NCBI GenBank assembly: GCA_028554795.2
Contig: CM068825.1
Location: 93,978,451-94,042,450 of the forward strand
DNA length: 64,000 nt
From: Sinohyriopsis cumingii
Lineage: Eukaryota; Mollusca; Bivalvia; Unionida; Unionidae
Direction of reading: 5' to 3'
The notes beneath the pieces were generated by a model, which was given only the letters and a program-made list of their open reading frames with translations, ran no database searches and had not been told where the DNA came from. Positions 31,495-44,600 of this stretch are shown here, in pieces. Numbering within the stretch: the stretch's first letter is position 1; each line of letters opens with the position of its first letter. Position numbers and translations under genes: made by a program.

Positions 31495-34400
31495 ATGGCT
31501 ACCGAACGACAAATGATAAAGGAATACCGCGCCATGGGGTCGGAAGATCTTGGATACGAGGGAGATCGCCTGGCAACCTTTATAGAAGAAAGGATCAAGG
31601 AATGGAAGGCCGAAAAAGCAGCGGAAAGAGAAGCCCAGAGAGAACTAGCCAAGATAGCAGCGGACCAAGAGTTAGCCAAGATAGCAGCGGACCAAGAGTT
31701 AGCCAAGATAGCAGCGGACCAAGAGTTAGCCAAGATAGCAGCGGACCGAGACGCCCAGAAAGAGCTGGAGCTAGCCAGACTCGCTCACACTCTGGAGATG
31801 GAAAAGGTCAGAGTTGAAGCTAGGACCAACGGACGGGACGACGCCAGTACAAGCTCTGGAACAACCGGCCGACCTTCCATCGACCACCGGATAGTCCAGA
31901 TCAACATGTCACGCTTCAATGATAGGGAGGAGGCTATTGACGATTTTCTCGTCCAGTTTGAGAAACTCGCACGCGCTCATCAGGTCCCTGAACAGCACTG
32001 GGCCATTAATGTCTCAGCCTTTTTGCAAGGTGCAGCTCGGGAAGTCTACCACGGCTTAACTGCAGAAGAGGCTGATGACTACACTGCCCTCAAGAAGGCG
32101 CTTCTCTGCCATTATCGGCTGACCGCCGAGACTTACCGGAAACTTTTCCGGGACTCGGTGAAAAAGGTAACAGAGACCCACTCTCAATTCCACAACCGTG
32201 TTCGAGGTTTATTTGAGAAGTGGATGAAAATGGCCGAAGTCGAACGCACGTACGAAGGGCTACGCGAGGTAATACTCAAGGAACATGTCCTGGGTACTTA
32301 CCGTCGCGAGTTGACAGTTTTCTTAGCAGAAAGAGAACACCGGACGCTCGAAGAGATCGCTAACATGGCGGAGCGATACGAGCAGGCGCACTCGAAGAGT
32401 GGAGGTTCCGGGGTTGCTGACCGACCCCGACCCTCTGAGTCGCGTCGTATGGGGGAGGTTGAGCCGGCTGTCCGTAACCGTCAGGGCGACGGGAAGGTCG
32501 GAGGGGCACCTACAGGTAGGGCTGCGGCCTATCGACCTGGACAGGCCTCACCCACGAAACCAGGACTTGCAAGTCGGCGAGGGCCGCCGACATGTTTTAA
32601 TTGCAAGCGCCTGGGGCATTTTGCCAGGGACTGTCCCAAGGGCAGGCAGACCCAGGTGAATGTCGTAGCTAAGAAGGAAGGTGTGCCGGAAGCGAGTCGC
32701 AACCCAGCCAACCTTGCGGCCGCAACTGTCAATGGTGAAGGCGCCACCATCTTGTATGACACTGGGTGCAGCGTCCCCGCGCTTGTCGACAAGAAATATG
32801 TCAAGCCGGAGGACTATACAGGGGAGGTAATAGAAGTTCAGTACGCGAACTGCGCGCGTGACTCATTACCAGTAGCTGTCATTGACCTCGATTCACCATA
32901 CGTGAAGGGGAAAATTGAAGCTGCTTGCTTGGAGGGGCTATCACATGACGTCATATTGGGTTGCCGTTATGTGTTACCCCAGCCGAACCCCGAAACCTGC
33001 ACACCTATGCCAGTGAGTGCTGTTGAAACCAGGGCCATGAGTCGACAGCCGAAACAAAAGCCAATCCAAGTTACATCGACACCGGTTAGTAATGTTATTC
33101 CAGCGGAGTTAAGGAAGCTGCAACAGGAGGACGCAACTCTGGCGCAGTTGCACAAACACGCAGAAGCGGGAACAGAAAGGGAAACTCCGAACGGCGCGGT
33201 GAAGTTTGTCTACAAGAAGGGAATCTTGTATCGCCACGCCAGGAAACACAACGAACACTTCAAGCAAGTCGTCGTGCCAAAGGAAAAGCGTTGCGAAGTA
33301 CTGAAACTTGCACACGAGAGTCTCATGGGTGGACACATGGGAATTGCTAAGACGCGTGACCGTCTTGTAAAAGAGTTTTACTGGCCAGGGGTCCAGGGAG
33401 ACGTAAAACGGTTCTGTCTCTCCTGTGACAAATGCCAGAGAATGGCACCGAAAACGGATCAGCGACCCATCCCTTTGGGGAGTACGCCCCTTATCGATGA
33501 ACCATTTAGACGTGTTGCCATGGATTTAATCGGACCGATAAAACCCGCGTCTGCGCACGGAAATCGATATATTTTAACGGTTGTCGATTATGCTACACGC
33601 TATCCGGAGGCCGTTGCGTTGCGTAACATTGACACGGAAACCGTCGCGGAAGCTCTGTTTGCGATCTGGTCAAGAGTCGGAGTGCCCGACGAGATCTTGA
33701 CCGATCAAGGAACACAATTTATGAGTCGTGTGATGGCGGAGGTGAATCGCCTCATGTCGATTAAACACCTCACGACTACACCGTATCACCCCCAATGTAA
33801 CGGATTGGTCGAACGGTTTAATGGGACCTTGAAAAACACGCTCAAGAAATTGTGCGAAGGCCGCCCCAAGGATTGGGACCGGTATATTCCGGCCATGCTT
33901 TTTGCATACCGGGAAGTACCGCAAGCGAGTTTGGGGTTCTCTCCCTTTGAACTCTTGTACGGGAGAACCGTACGCGGCCCAATCGCCGTACTGAGACAGC
34001 TGTGGACAGACGACCACGCTGTAGAGGAAGTACGCACTACCTACCAATACGTCGCGGACTTACGCAACAAACTGGAAGAGGTTTGTTCTCTCGCGCAAGA
34101 AAACCTCAAACGAGCTAAGGCGCAACAGGCGAAAAATTACAATAAGCGCGCAAAACCACGTCAGTTTGAAGTAGGGGACAAAGTGTTGTTGTTGTTGCCC
34201 CAGGAACACAACAAGTTGCAAGTTTCCTGGAGGGGTCCATACGTCGTCACCAAGAAGGTCGGAGGTCAAACCTACCGGATACAGCTACCGACGAAAGAGA
34301 AATTGTACCATGCCAATTTGCTCAAGAGGTACCGGGAAAGGGAGACCGCCAGCGATTTTGTTGTCGCAGCGATAGTCACCGAGGATATCGAAGGCGATAC

Positions 34401-35865
34401 GGAAGGTGCTAACACTGTCCCGAGCTGTCCATTAACGAGGGCCGAGACTCCGTCGGACGTGGAGTGTGACCCCATGTTAACTGAAGGGCAGCGGAACGAG
34501 ATAGAGACCTTGCTGGCCGGATATTCCGACGTGCTAACAGAAAAACCCGGGAGGACGACGCTTGTCGAGTTCGGGTTAAAGATGGTGGACGACCGACCAG
34601 TTCAGCGTAAACCCTACCCCTTGCCCCACGCGAAACGACAAGTTGTAAGGGAAGAAATCGAGCAGATGATTGCTCTGGGAGTAATCGAACCTGCCGACTC
34701 TCCGTACAGCTCACCAGTAGTCTTAGTGCAGAAGAAGGACGGCACCCATCGGTTCTGCGTCGACTACCGGAAGCTGAATCAGGTGACAGAATTTCAAGTT
34801 GAAATGCTACCTGACCCCGAACATATCTTCGCTTCGGTCTCGAAAGCGAAATATTTTTCCAAACTGGATTTGTCCAAGGGGTATTGGCAAATTCCGGTAA
34901 GGAAAGAAGACTGACCGAAGCTTGCTTTTGCTACTCCCGACGGGACATACCAATGGTTGGTGATGCCGTTCGGGGTACAAAACGCGCCCAGCGTCTTTAC
35001 CAGAATGATGCGGAAGTTGTTGGAGCCCTTGCGCGATAGGGGTGTCCACAACTTCATGGATGACCTCTTGTTAGCTACAGAGACATGGGGTGAACACCTC
35101 GCTCTGTTAGCTGACGTTTTGGAGCGGCTACGTCAGGAGGGCTTGACAGCCCGCCCTTCCAAATGTCACCTTGGTTTCAGGACATTAGACTATTTAGGAC
35201 ATACCCTGAGCCAAGGCACGCTGTCTCCAGAGAAGTCGAAGGTGGAGCAGTTGAGAAACGCCGCACGCCCCACCACGAAAACGGAAGTGAGGTCATTCCT
35301 GGGACTGGCCGGATATTACCGGAGGTATGTCGCTAATTTCAGCGCGATTGCGGGCCCGTTGTCTGACCTAACCAAGAAACGGACCCCGAGTAAGTTCGTT
35401 TGGACAGATGCGTGTGAGCACGCATTCCAAACGCTAAAGGATAGACTTACATCCGACGCAGTTGTTCGTCTACCGGACTTGGATAAAGAATTCGTTCTGC
35501 GCACCGATGCATGCGACACGGGACTGGGAGCAGTACTGCTCCAGGAGCATGACAAGACGCTTTTCCCTGTCGCATACGGCAGCCGGAAGTTGTCTGCTGC
35601 CGAGAAGAATTACTCAGTATCGGAGAGGGAATGTCTTGGAATCGTGTTCGGCATATCACGGTTCGAGCGATACCTATATGGACGTAAGTTCATATTGGAG
35701 ACCGACCACCAACCACTCGCCTATCTGGCGCAGGCAAAGTTGTCCAATGGTCGATTGATGCGATGGTCGCTGTTTTTACAGCAGTACCAGATGCAGATCA
35801 GATACGTGAAAGGATTTGAAAACGTAGGCGCAGATTTCATGAGTAGAAGCGCCGAAATGATATAG
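31495..35865 (+). pseudogene. Gag-Pol polyprotein with integrase before RT; one internal stop
   Basis: One frame of about 1456 codons broken only by TGA at 34912-34914. Order: Gag with four ELAKIAADQ repeats (about residues 49-84) and a charged helix region; CCHC knuckle CFNCKRLGHFARDC (about 366-379); protease LYDTGCS (about 420); H2C2 zinc finger and integrase core with Asp (AMDLIGP), Asp (TDQGTQF) and Glu (NGLVERF) at about 605-830; then RT (RFCVDYRKLN, FSKLDLSKGYW, catalytic NFMDDLLLA) and RNase H (LRTDACD, SEREC, LETDHQ). Typical Ty3 elements have integrase last. The stop falls inside RT, between the DLSKGYW and MPFG motifs. Gag and Pol share one frame, so no frameshift is needed here. 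Confidence 0.93.
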
Positions 35866-35968
35866 ATCATTTGTTATATTTTCGTGTTCATACTCAGTTT
35901 AGCATTTAGTTCATTTTGCTGATTTTGTTCCTTATATCGTGTAACACTTTTGCTTTTTTAGTTTGAGT

Positions 35969-36005
35969 GAATAAAATCCTGATTTTATTCTCAAGCGTGG
36001 GGGGA
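35969..36005 (+). promoter_or_regulatory. stem-loop and polypurine tract before 3' LTR
   Basis: GAATAAAAT-CCTG-ATTTTATTC forms a perfect 9-bp stem (35969-35990). GGGGGGA (35999-36005) abuts the 3' LTR and should serve as the plus-strand primer. Confidence 0.75.
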
Positions 36006-37841
36006 TGTGATGTTTTACCCCAACCCCTTGTATTATACATGTATTTATAAGTCTGTAAGTGGAGCCAGGTAAGCTTTGTTTTTCCAAGTGCCTAAGTTGG
36101 CTAATCCTCTTACGTAACCCAGTCTTTGTTTGAGCTCTTGAGTGGAAATCTGGCGGGAATCTTTGTACATGGGAACACGTGACGTAGACAACTTCAAAGA
36201 GCCGGAAGCCGACAATGGTAGGCTGGACCGTACATGGGGACACACAGACTGACATTTTTATGATTGACAGTTCGATCAAATGACCAGAGTCCGTCGCCAT
36301 CCAATCGGGATGCGTTGTAGGTGGGACTTGATTCGAGAAACTGACATAAGATTTGTACCAGCCTGAAATTCGTCAGTTGGTGTTTAAGAGTCGCAGTGAC
36401 ACACACTCCGTTAGCCATTCGTAAAAATTGGCGGAATTTAGGAAATTCATGAAATAGCTTCGATCAGGTAAGTTTGATGTTACGTTGATTCTGCTTGATA
36501 CGACTGCTGTTAATTGAAGAGAATTTGTCGTATGTATACATTTTACTTGTATTGAAGTATGAATAGTTAATTATGACCTTAATAGTTTGCATTTTTTTTT
36601 CATGACTTTAGCTAGTACTTTTGTTTACGATTGATTACGATGTTGATTCGTTGCCTCATTATTCATAATGTTACCATGTACACCTTATTTGTGAGGCGAA
36701 AATGTTCTCTTCTTTCGCTAGTAATATGTGTGCATATTATTTCGTGGATTATTACGTTTACGCCCTTTTGAAAGGACGATTTGTATTTGTGAAGAATTGT
36801 ATTGCTCGCTAGCCGCTATAAGAATTAATATTGTAATTCTTTGCGTAGTTATATTTTGGTAGACAAGAAATTTGTTTACGTAATGATAGATTTTGCCATT
36901 GAGTAACGGATTGCCGTTTATCACCATTTGAATGTGAATATTGTGGATTTGGTACGCTTGTGTAGGAAATATATATAAATATATATAAATATATAGATAG
37001 TCATATTACTAATCGTAGTAATATTTTAGTACAATCGTATTTAAAATATTTTGTATGTATATACTGATAGGGCTCAGTATGTAGATATTTGAATCCTTTG
37101 TGTGATTGTGTTATGGCGCCATTTTTGTAAGCGGCGGAAGTGTATGGGAATTTCGATGTGTGCGCATGCGCGACCCAAATGTCCCGCCTTAAACTGATGG
37201 TTCAGTTCAGTGACGTAGTGTGAGGGAAGATTTTTATAACCCTATGCTAATGCATTATACCTTTCAACAGGAAGCTTTCGGGGGACGAAAGAATTTCAGA
37301 GAATTTCGGGGGACGAGAGAAGTTCAGAGAATTTCGGGTGACGGTGAGAGATACCGAGTGAATTTCGGGTGACCTCAAGGAATATCGTCAAGGGTTCCGG
37401 ATACTAGAAGAGGAACCGGAAGTCAAGATAACGGCAAGGAACAAGGATTATAGAAGAGGAAGCGGAAGTGGAGATCACGAAAGGAGAGAAAGACAAGGGA
37501 ACGAAGAGATTTAGATGAGTAGCACTCAAGAAGGGAAAAATCTCCTCACACTGTGAACTCAAATGATGATCAAAGGGATCATTGGGTGAAAGAGAGACAT
37601 TGATTACTTTAAATTCTTTTAAATTTCATTTATTAAATTGTTATTGTTTAAATTTCATCTTTGTATTTCTTTTAATTTAACTGTCGGCATTGCTGACTGG
37701 GGGCTCGTAGCCATAAATATATTTAGTCAATAAATAATATAGTGTCCAGAATTAACCTTCTGAAAAAGGACCAGGGGAACTTCTCATAATTCGTTAAAGT
37801 CTATAAGAAGAACCCCACCCCTAGACCACTACACCCCCACA
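36006..37841 (+). repeat. 3' LTR (1836 bp)
   Basis: Same length as the 5' LTR with two differences seen by eye. Followed directly by the GGATT target duplication. Confidence 0.95.
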
Positions 37842-38252
37842 GGATTGAATAGAGCCATTTGTTTCGACCTAGTTTGCATTCTTCTACCTAAATTGCATCT
37901 AGCATTGAATGATGACTTTTTTTTTTTGTTTTTGTCCTAACGCCCAGTCTGCTCCTCCGCTCCAAGTCTCTCCTTTGTTCCTTTGTTTTTTGTTACGTGT
38001 TCCTATCGTTCCTTTGTTTGAGAGTTCCTTTGTTTGAGAGTTCCTTTGTTCTGTGCATTTCCTTTGTTCACGGCTTGGCGGGTTGCTAATCGTTTCCTCT
38101 TCTTAGCATTATTTCTTTGCTCTTGTTTTCCTGTTCCTTTCTTCTATGTTAATTGGTGATGGTGGTGGCCGCACTCAGTAGAACTTTTAAAATTATACAC
38201 CAAGCCGGTTTTACACAGTAAACAAATCAAGCAAATTGAGAGATAGTTTTCA

Positions 38253-38682
38253 AACTTGACGTTATGGGAATGACGTCACTAAAATAAACAACGTTAGTTT
38301 ACATATGATAGTTTGTCATTCTGTGTAATTCTAAATATATTTAAAGGATATTGAAACAATCGTCACAAAAACCTTACATAATTCAATTGCTAATGGTATG
38401 TTAGTAAGTTAGAAAAACAGAAGTGTGCCTATAAGCACTCAATTTCTTTATCTTTGTCAGAAGTGTGTATATAAGCACTTCGTTTCCGTAGCTTGTCAAA
38501 TAATCGGTAAGTTTGTGAATGTAATTAGTATTTGTAAGTAAAAAAGTAAGTGAGTGTTTCTTTCAGGGCCGCGTGATCCATGTTTGTTGTGGTAATGATA
38601 TGGGCAACGTAAGTTTTGGTGACGGTATGTTTTCCTTCACGTCCGTGCTTCACCCATATAAAGGGAGCGCTCGTCAGTCTGG
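38253..38682. promoter_or_regulatory. spacer between two head-to-head non-LTR 5' ends, with TATA promoter block
   Basis: 430 bp separating the 5' UTRs of the minus and plus copies. Features: TGACGTCA (CRE-like) near 38271; an imperfect tandem repeat CAGAAGTGTG-CTATAAGCACT (38410 and 38459); and TTTTCCTTCACGTCCGTGCT plus ATATAAAG (about 38630-38663), which recurs at 47593-47626 with the same spacing. A TATA box ~25-30 bp upstream of the 5' UTR start of the plus copy suggests that the block can drive it. No ORF. Confidence 0.5.
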
Positions 38683-39512
38683 CTGAGAAACTATCTCTGA
38701 ATTTGCTTGACTTGTTTACTGTTTAAAACCGGCTTGGTGTATAATTTTAAAATTTCTACTGAGTGCGGCCACCACCAACACCAATTAATATAGAAAAAAG
38801 GAACAGGACAACTTGTGCAAAGAAATAATGCTAAGAAGAGGAAACGATTAGCAACCCGGCAAGCCGTGAACAAAGGAATTGCACAGATCTAAGGAACTCT
38901 CACAAAGGAACGATAGGAACACGCAGTAAGATAGTAATATATCAGACAAAGGAAATCCAGCCAAGCAGCCCGCCACGCAGCCATTTTGGATCATACCACC
39001 TCGTATAAAAGCTAAGTACTTTAGTACAAGGTAGGAAAATTACTAAGCCTGCGGGCAATTAAAACTCTATGCTGTTTACATCTCACTATAATATATTTTA
39101 CCTTACTTGTACTAAATTCCGTATCTACTCAATTTGCCGCCTATTCTCTTAAACAGTCTCTAAGAAACATACTAGAACCGACTGGATTGAACCCACACAT
39201 GATACAAGCACCAAATATCATTGTGTGATTTTCAATCATAGAGAATAAATTCGACAAATTACACAACTAACCACTACCTTTTTCTTATAATAACAACTCT
39301 AGCTGTTAGCACTGTTCCCGAAAACAGGCACTAGGAAACACACTGATACCACGCCTGGTCAGAATCTCACAAATTACAAGCACAAGCTAACCGCTGTGAG
39401 ATTTTCCGATTCACGGAACGTAACAGAATCTCATCTCTCATTGTTTCTTCATAACCACAACCACTATTAACAACAATAAGTAACCTAAACCTTATTCAAA
39501 ACCAAAGTAGGA

Positions 39513-41349
39513 ATGTCTCAATCAATCACAAACAAACTTAACTTTAACACTAGAAAACAAATTCTGAGAAACAATAGGCTTGAAAAGGAAATGAAATCAC
39601 ATAAACCTCCCACCCCTATGACACCAAACCCGCAAATAATCACGGGGAAATTGGATCTCAGTGAAAACTCCAAGCACCTTGAACTTTGCGAGAAGAATCT
39701 CAACTTCTCATCCACTCCTGAAAGGAAAGATTTAACAACACCGCATCTAACCACCCCTGAGAGAAATGAACTAATTCAAATATCAGCAGCCGACTTAAGT
39801 ATCAACTCAACTGTAAGTTTCAAAAACTTACTAGATCCATCGGCAAACAAGGACCTGGATGATACAATACCTATAGAAACACCAATATCGCCACTCCAAA
39901 AACAAGACCAGCCACCCACCCCCAAATACATGGTCATTGCACAATCCCCGGAAAAAAAACATATAGCCATGATAATAAGAAACCCACCGAAAATAGGGCC
40001 CAACTCATGTAACAAAGGAAAAACTACACCCAAAATGGGTCCCATGGTAACGATAACTCCACCCATTCATATCAGTAACAACAAACCGAAATATCATAAC
40101 AGTCAGACCCCTGGACCATCAAAACCCTTAACTGAAGAACAATTACTCAGCAGCCGAAACAAAACACAAGCTAACCCAACCACTAAATCAAAACCTAACA
40201 GTCAGACCCCTGGACCATCAAAACCCTTAACTGAAGAACAATTACTCAGCAGCCGAAACAAAACACAAGCTAACCCAACCACTAAATCAAAACCTAACGT
40301 GTGGGATGGCAAGGGTAAAGGGAAGGGACCCATGTTTACCAAGAACAAACCTGCCCCCCAAAATAATTCAAACTCACACCCCCCACAAAGAACCAAAGAA
40401 ACAGGCCAAATTTTCATACCACCCCATAGAACACACACTTTATATCAGTAGCAACTCCAATAAACTGATAAACTTAACTGTTAACAGTCTCACACAGGCC
40501 CTCCTTAGGGTTCATCAAGGACAATTCAAAATATTTAGGCCAAACACAAGATACATAATAGTACACTGCAGCACTCGCAGTCAAATGGCCAAATTCCTAG
40601 AAATTGAAATTATTAACAACATTAGGGTTAACGTCGAAAGACACAAACAAATAGGGACAAAGAACATAATAACCAAAACACACAATAGCAACCAGACCCT
40701 CATGGCAATAAACAATAACACACGAACAAATGACTTAGCCACATACTCCCGCACGAACACCCCCACATTTAAAGCAGTTCTAAAACTCACAGGACAAAAT
40801 AAAGGGATAAACAATGAAACCCTCACTGCCAAACTCAAAGACAGTGGTACCCCCATAAATAGGGCGTATAAACTCAAAAATCATTTAGGACAGGAAACCA
40901 ATACAGCGATACTAGAATCAAATTCTCCACTCTCAACCATGATAAGACTAGATCACTCTGGGGCACGCCACCGCCTTGAGACATACATAAACAAACCCAG
41001 GTTCTGCAGCAACTGCCAACACTGGGGACATTTCTCTAACAGATGTAGATATACCCAACTATGCTACAAATGTGGGGGAAACCACAAAGATGTATGTTGT
41101 AGAACCACACCCAAATGTACCAACTGCAGGGGCCCGCACCTACCTAAATCCCACGAATGCCCCAACACTATCAAGGAATATCAAACCATAGATATCATGA
41201 ACAACAAGCAAATCCCGTATCATGCGGCGAAAAAACTAACCCCCAGTAATAAAAATTACCACATCATGACCCCAAACAAACCAGCAACTGAAGCAACCAC
41301 AGCCCAAACACCCAACCTACCAAGGTCAAACAAGATCAAACAAGATTAA
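39513..41349 (+). pseudogene. non-LTR ORF1 (Gag-like) with one frameshift
   Basis: An ATG at 39513 opens a Pro/Thr/Asn/Lys-rich, low-complexity N-terminus that contains a 99-bp exact tandem duplication (40099-40296; PSKPLTEEQLLSSRN twice). The frame ends at TAG about 40450; overlapping from about 40400 another frame carries on to 41349. That part has an RRM-like/PRE-C2HC-type region and three CCHC knuckles (FCSNCQHWGHFSNRC, LCYKCGGNHKDVC, CTNCRGPHLPKSHEC). So one indel near 40400-40450 splits the gene. ORF1 proteins bind the element RNA. Confidence 0.85.
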
Positions 41350-41603
41350 ATAAACAAGATACATTCTTAATCAAATCCCACAAAGACTCACAACTCCACC
41401 CCGAAGAATCAGATAACACTAACACCAAAAACAAATCACTGTCAAACCCGACAATAGAAAAGTTACTCACAGAGATCAAAGCCGAACTTATCAACAACCA
41501 CCACTACATCGTGGATAAAATAACACAGATAATAAGCATAATAAGCAAAATCGAATCAAATTTGAAGTTAACATAATAACCCTCAACACAAAAGAATCAA
41601 TAA

Positions 41604-44600
41604 ATGACCACCCCAATAATGGATTATACAACAAACCGGAACATTATAATATGGCAATGGAATGCTAGAGGCTTAATAAGTAATATCAGTGAACTCAAAG
41701 CCAAATTACAAAGCTTAGAACACAAACCAGATATTATATGCATTCAAGAAACAAAAATAACAAGTAGAACCAAACAAATACCCAAACTCCCAGGATATTC
41801 CCCAGGTCACTTCAAAAATCGAACCACGGGACAAGGAGGTGGGGGTTTAGCCATCTATATAGCAGATAACATCCCGAATGTAACAACAATAACCATAACA
41901 CCAACCCCAGGTAGCAACGAAGCATTCGAAATTCAGTCCCTCATAATTCATACAGGCAAGGGTCAAATACAAATATTCAATATTTATGACCCAGGGGGAA
42001 CATCAGGCACAGCTAACTTAATTACTTACAAACAAATAAATGATCACAAACGAGTAAATCAGATCGTCATCTGTGGAGATTTCAATGCCCATAACGAGCT
42101 ATGGGGGGGGGGGGGGCGGTGTGACGGACAAAAGAGGCAAATTGATTGAAGAATGGACCGCAGAATCTAACTTAGCCATTTTAAATGACGGTACAAAAAC
42201 ACGCCTTAACCCAGAAAACGGTCTCATGTCCGCCATCGACCTCACCATTTGCTCGCCATTAATAACCCAGGTGGCGAACTGGAGAGTGGATCAAACTGAC
42301 CCCTTGGGCAGTGACCACTTTCCAGTAATAGTCACCCTGCAGATGACGGTCCAATACAACTCGCTAAAAAGAACCCCTAGATGGATATATTCAAAAGCAG
42401 ATTGGACCTCATTTAATGAAACACTAAGCAAAATAGACACCAAAAACATAGAAAATGATAATATTAATAAATATTACGAAGACCTGATTGATACCATACT
42501 AAAGGCAGCCACCACTAACATACCCAAAACCAGTGGTAACCCACATAAACAAGGAGTCCCATGGTGGAATGATGAATGCAAACAAGCCATCACTGATAAG
42601 AAAAAAGCCCTCAATAAATTCAAACGCACTAAAAACTCTATTGATTTCACTATATATAAACAAAAGGAGAAAAACCTTTAAAACATAATTAAACAGGCAA
42701 AGGAATCAACTTGGCATAATTACTGCACGAATATCAATATCACAACTAGTACCAAACAAGTCTGGGATAAGATTAGATCAATTAGAGGAAAGACAACTAA
42801 CACCACTCCAAAAATAGCTGGAGCCATTACTAATAAAGAAAAGGCTGACCGACTAGCTCAGCATTTCTCAGATATGAGTAGCAACACCAACCACACCCCA
42901 GCATTTCAATTACATAGGGACAAAGTAGAAAGAACCCATAGTAATCTCTTTAAAGACCTCGGTCCCAAAGTCTCGAACCTAAATAAAGACATTACAACTT
43001 ACGAATGGGACCTAGCATTGAAAACCAAAAACGAAACTAGCCCAGGGGAAGATCAAATAGGATACACAATATACAAAAATATCCCAAATAACATTAAACA
43101 AACAATTATTAAATTACTAAACCATATATGGACCTCAGGCAAACTACCCGATAAATGGAAACACGCAATAGTAATTCCAATACCCAAGCAAGGAAAAGAC
43201 CCTAACGATATTAGCTCCTACAGACCCATTTCCCTAACAAACAACATTTGTAAGATCATGGAAACCATAGTCACCAACCGACTCAAACACCACCTAGAGA
43301 GCAATAATTTAATCTCCGATAATCAATGCGGATTTAGAAACAAAAGATCCACCACGGATCAACTAATACGATTAGAAACTGCAATTAAATTGGCGTTCAA
43401 CTCCAAACGCAAAGCTGATAGGAATTTAATTGCAGTATTTATTGACCTCGAAAAGGCATTCGACCTTGTATGGACCAAAGGCTTATTAGCCAAACTCAAC
43501 CACTACGCCATCACAGGTCGAATGTTTAAATTCATTGAAAACTTCCTCGCTGACCGTAAAATATCAACCAGAGTCGGCGACACCTACTCTGAACCACACA
43601 CACTTGAAAACGGTACACCACAAGGGAGCGTACTCAGCCCAACCCTTTTCAACATCATGATTAATGACTTGGACACCAACTTAACATCAAAACTAATTGA
43701 ACTCTCACAATTTGCTGATGATAGTGGATTATGGAGAGCAGGAAACCCTTCCAACCACAAAGTAATCAGCGATATTCAAACAAGTTTAAACAAAATAGGG
43801 AAATGGGCTGATAAATGGGGTTTCAAAATGTCCCATGAAAAAACCATAGCAGTATTATTCACCACCAAACGTAAATTACAAAATCAGTTTCCCAAACTCA
43901 CCATCCAAAATCAAGAAATTAAATTCGTAAATGTAGCACGATTTTTAGGAATGCATTATGACTCCAAGCTAAACTGGGGACACCACATAAACGAACTAGT
44001 CAAAAGGTGTAATAAAGACCTTAACCTCCTTACAACCCTTAAAGGAACCACCTGGGGATCCAATCAAGAAACCTTACTAGCTTTATATAAATCGTTAATT
44101 AGATCTAAACTAGATTACGGATGCCAAATTTACAACTCGGCACCGCAAAATAACCTCAAAAAACTAGATAGCATACAAAGAAAGGCCCTAATTATTTGCA
44201 CTGGTGCACTACCATCCACATCACTAGTGGAACTTCAAATCTTAACTGGAGAACTGCCGCTCCACCTTAGAAGACAAGAACTCACCCTCAGATATGCAGC
44301 CAGGCTAACAACACACCCCGACACACACCCCACCCGGCTAGCTATAAATAAATGCAACATACCTTTTAGAACTAAATTATCACAAAACATACCAGCAGGG
44401 AAATTAGTCCATCAATTAGTTGAACAACTTCCTATAGACAAACTCCAAGCAGAAATTGCAAATCACTATGACAAAGAACCATGGATAAATATCAACCCCA
44501 CAGTTAACACCCTCATTACGAAATATGGCAATAAAAACGAACAGGAACTCAAACTAAACACAATCTGTACAGAAGAAATCAACTCAAAATATTGCAACTA

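Larger units (their letters stand above)
29333..37846 (+). mobile_element. young Ty3/Gypsy LTR retrotransposon, Gmr1-like gene order
   Basis: Two 1836-bp LTRs (29338-31173, 36006-37841), each TGTGATG...CCCCCACA, flanked by the 5-bp duplication GGATT (29333-29337, 37842-37846). Inside are a primer-binding site, one long gag-pol frame and a polypurine tract. By eye the LTRs differ at only two positions (30935 against 37603; 31097 against 37765), so insertion is very recent. The polyprotein places integrase before reverse transcriptase, the order known from the Gmr1 clade. One in-frame TGA is the only lesion I see. Confidence 0.95.
27188..38252 (-). mobile_element. non-LTR retrotransposon, 5' part only, split by an LTR element
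   Basis: On the minus strand the element runs from a 5' UTR (38252-37859) through ORF1 to the first ~60 codons of ORF2, and ends near 27188, where Polinton sequence resumes. It is cut in two by the LTR retrotransposon at 29333-37846, inserted about a dozen bases after its candidate ORF1 ATG (37858). The 5' UTR (38252-38030) matches the plus-strand copy starting at 38683 at roughly 85-90%. Loss of the 3' rather than 5' end is unusual for target-primed insertion and points to a later deletion. Confidence 0.75.

Noticed and set aside
33670..34714. Minus-strand frames over gag-pol
   Set aside because: Ant-sense shadows in GC-richer coding DNA; the plus frame has all domains.
38030..38930. Twin-priming origin of the head-to-head non-LTR copies
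   Set aside because: Twin priming inverts part of one element; here both copies carry their own 5' UTR and ORF1, so two insertions are needed.
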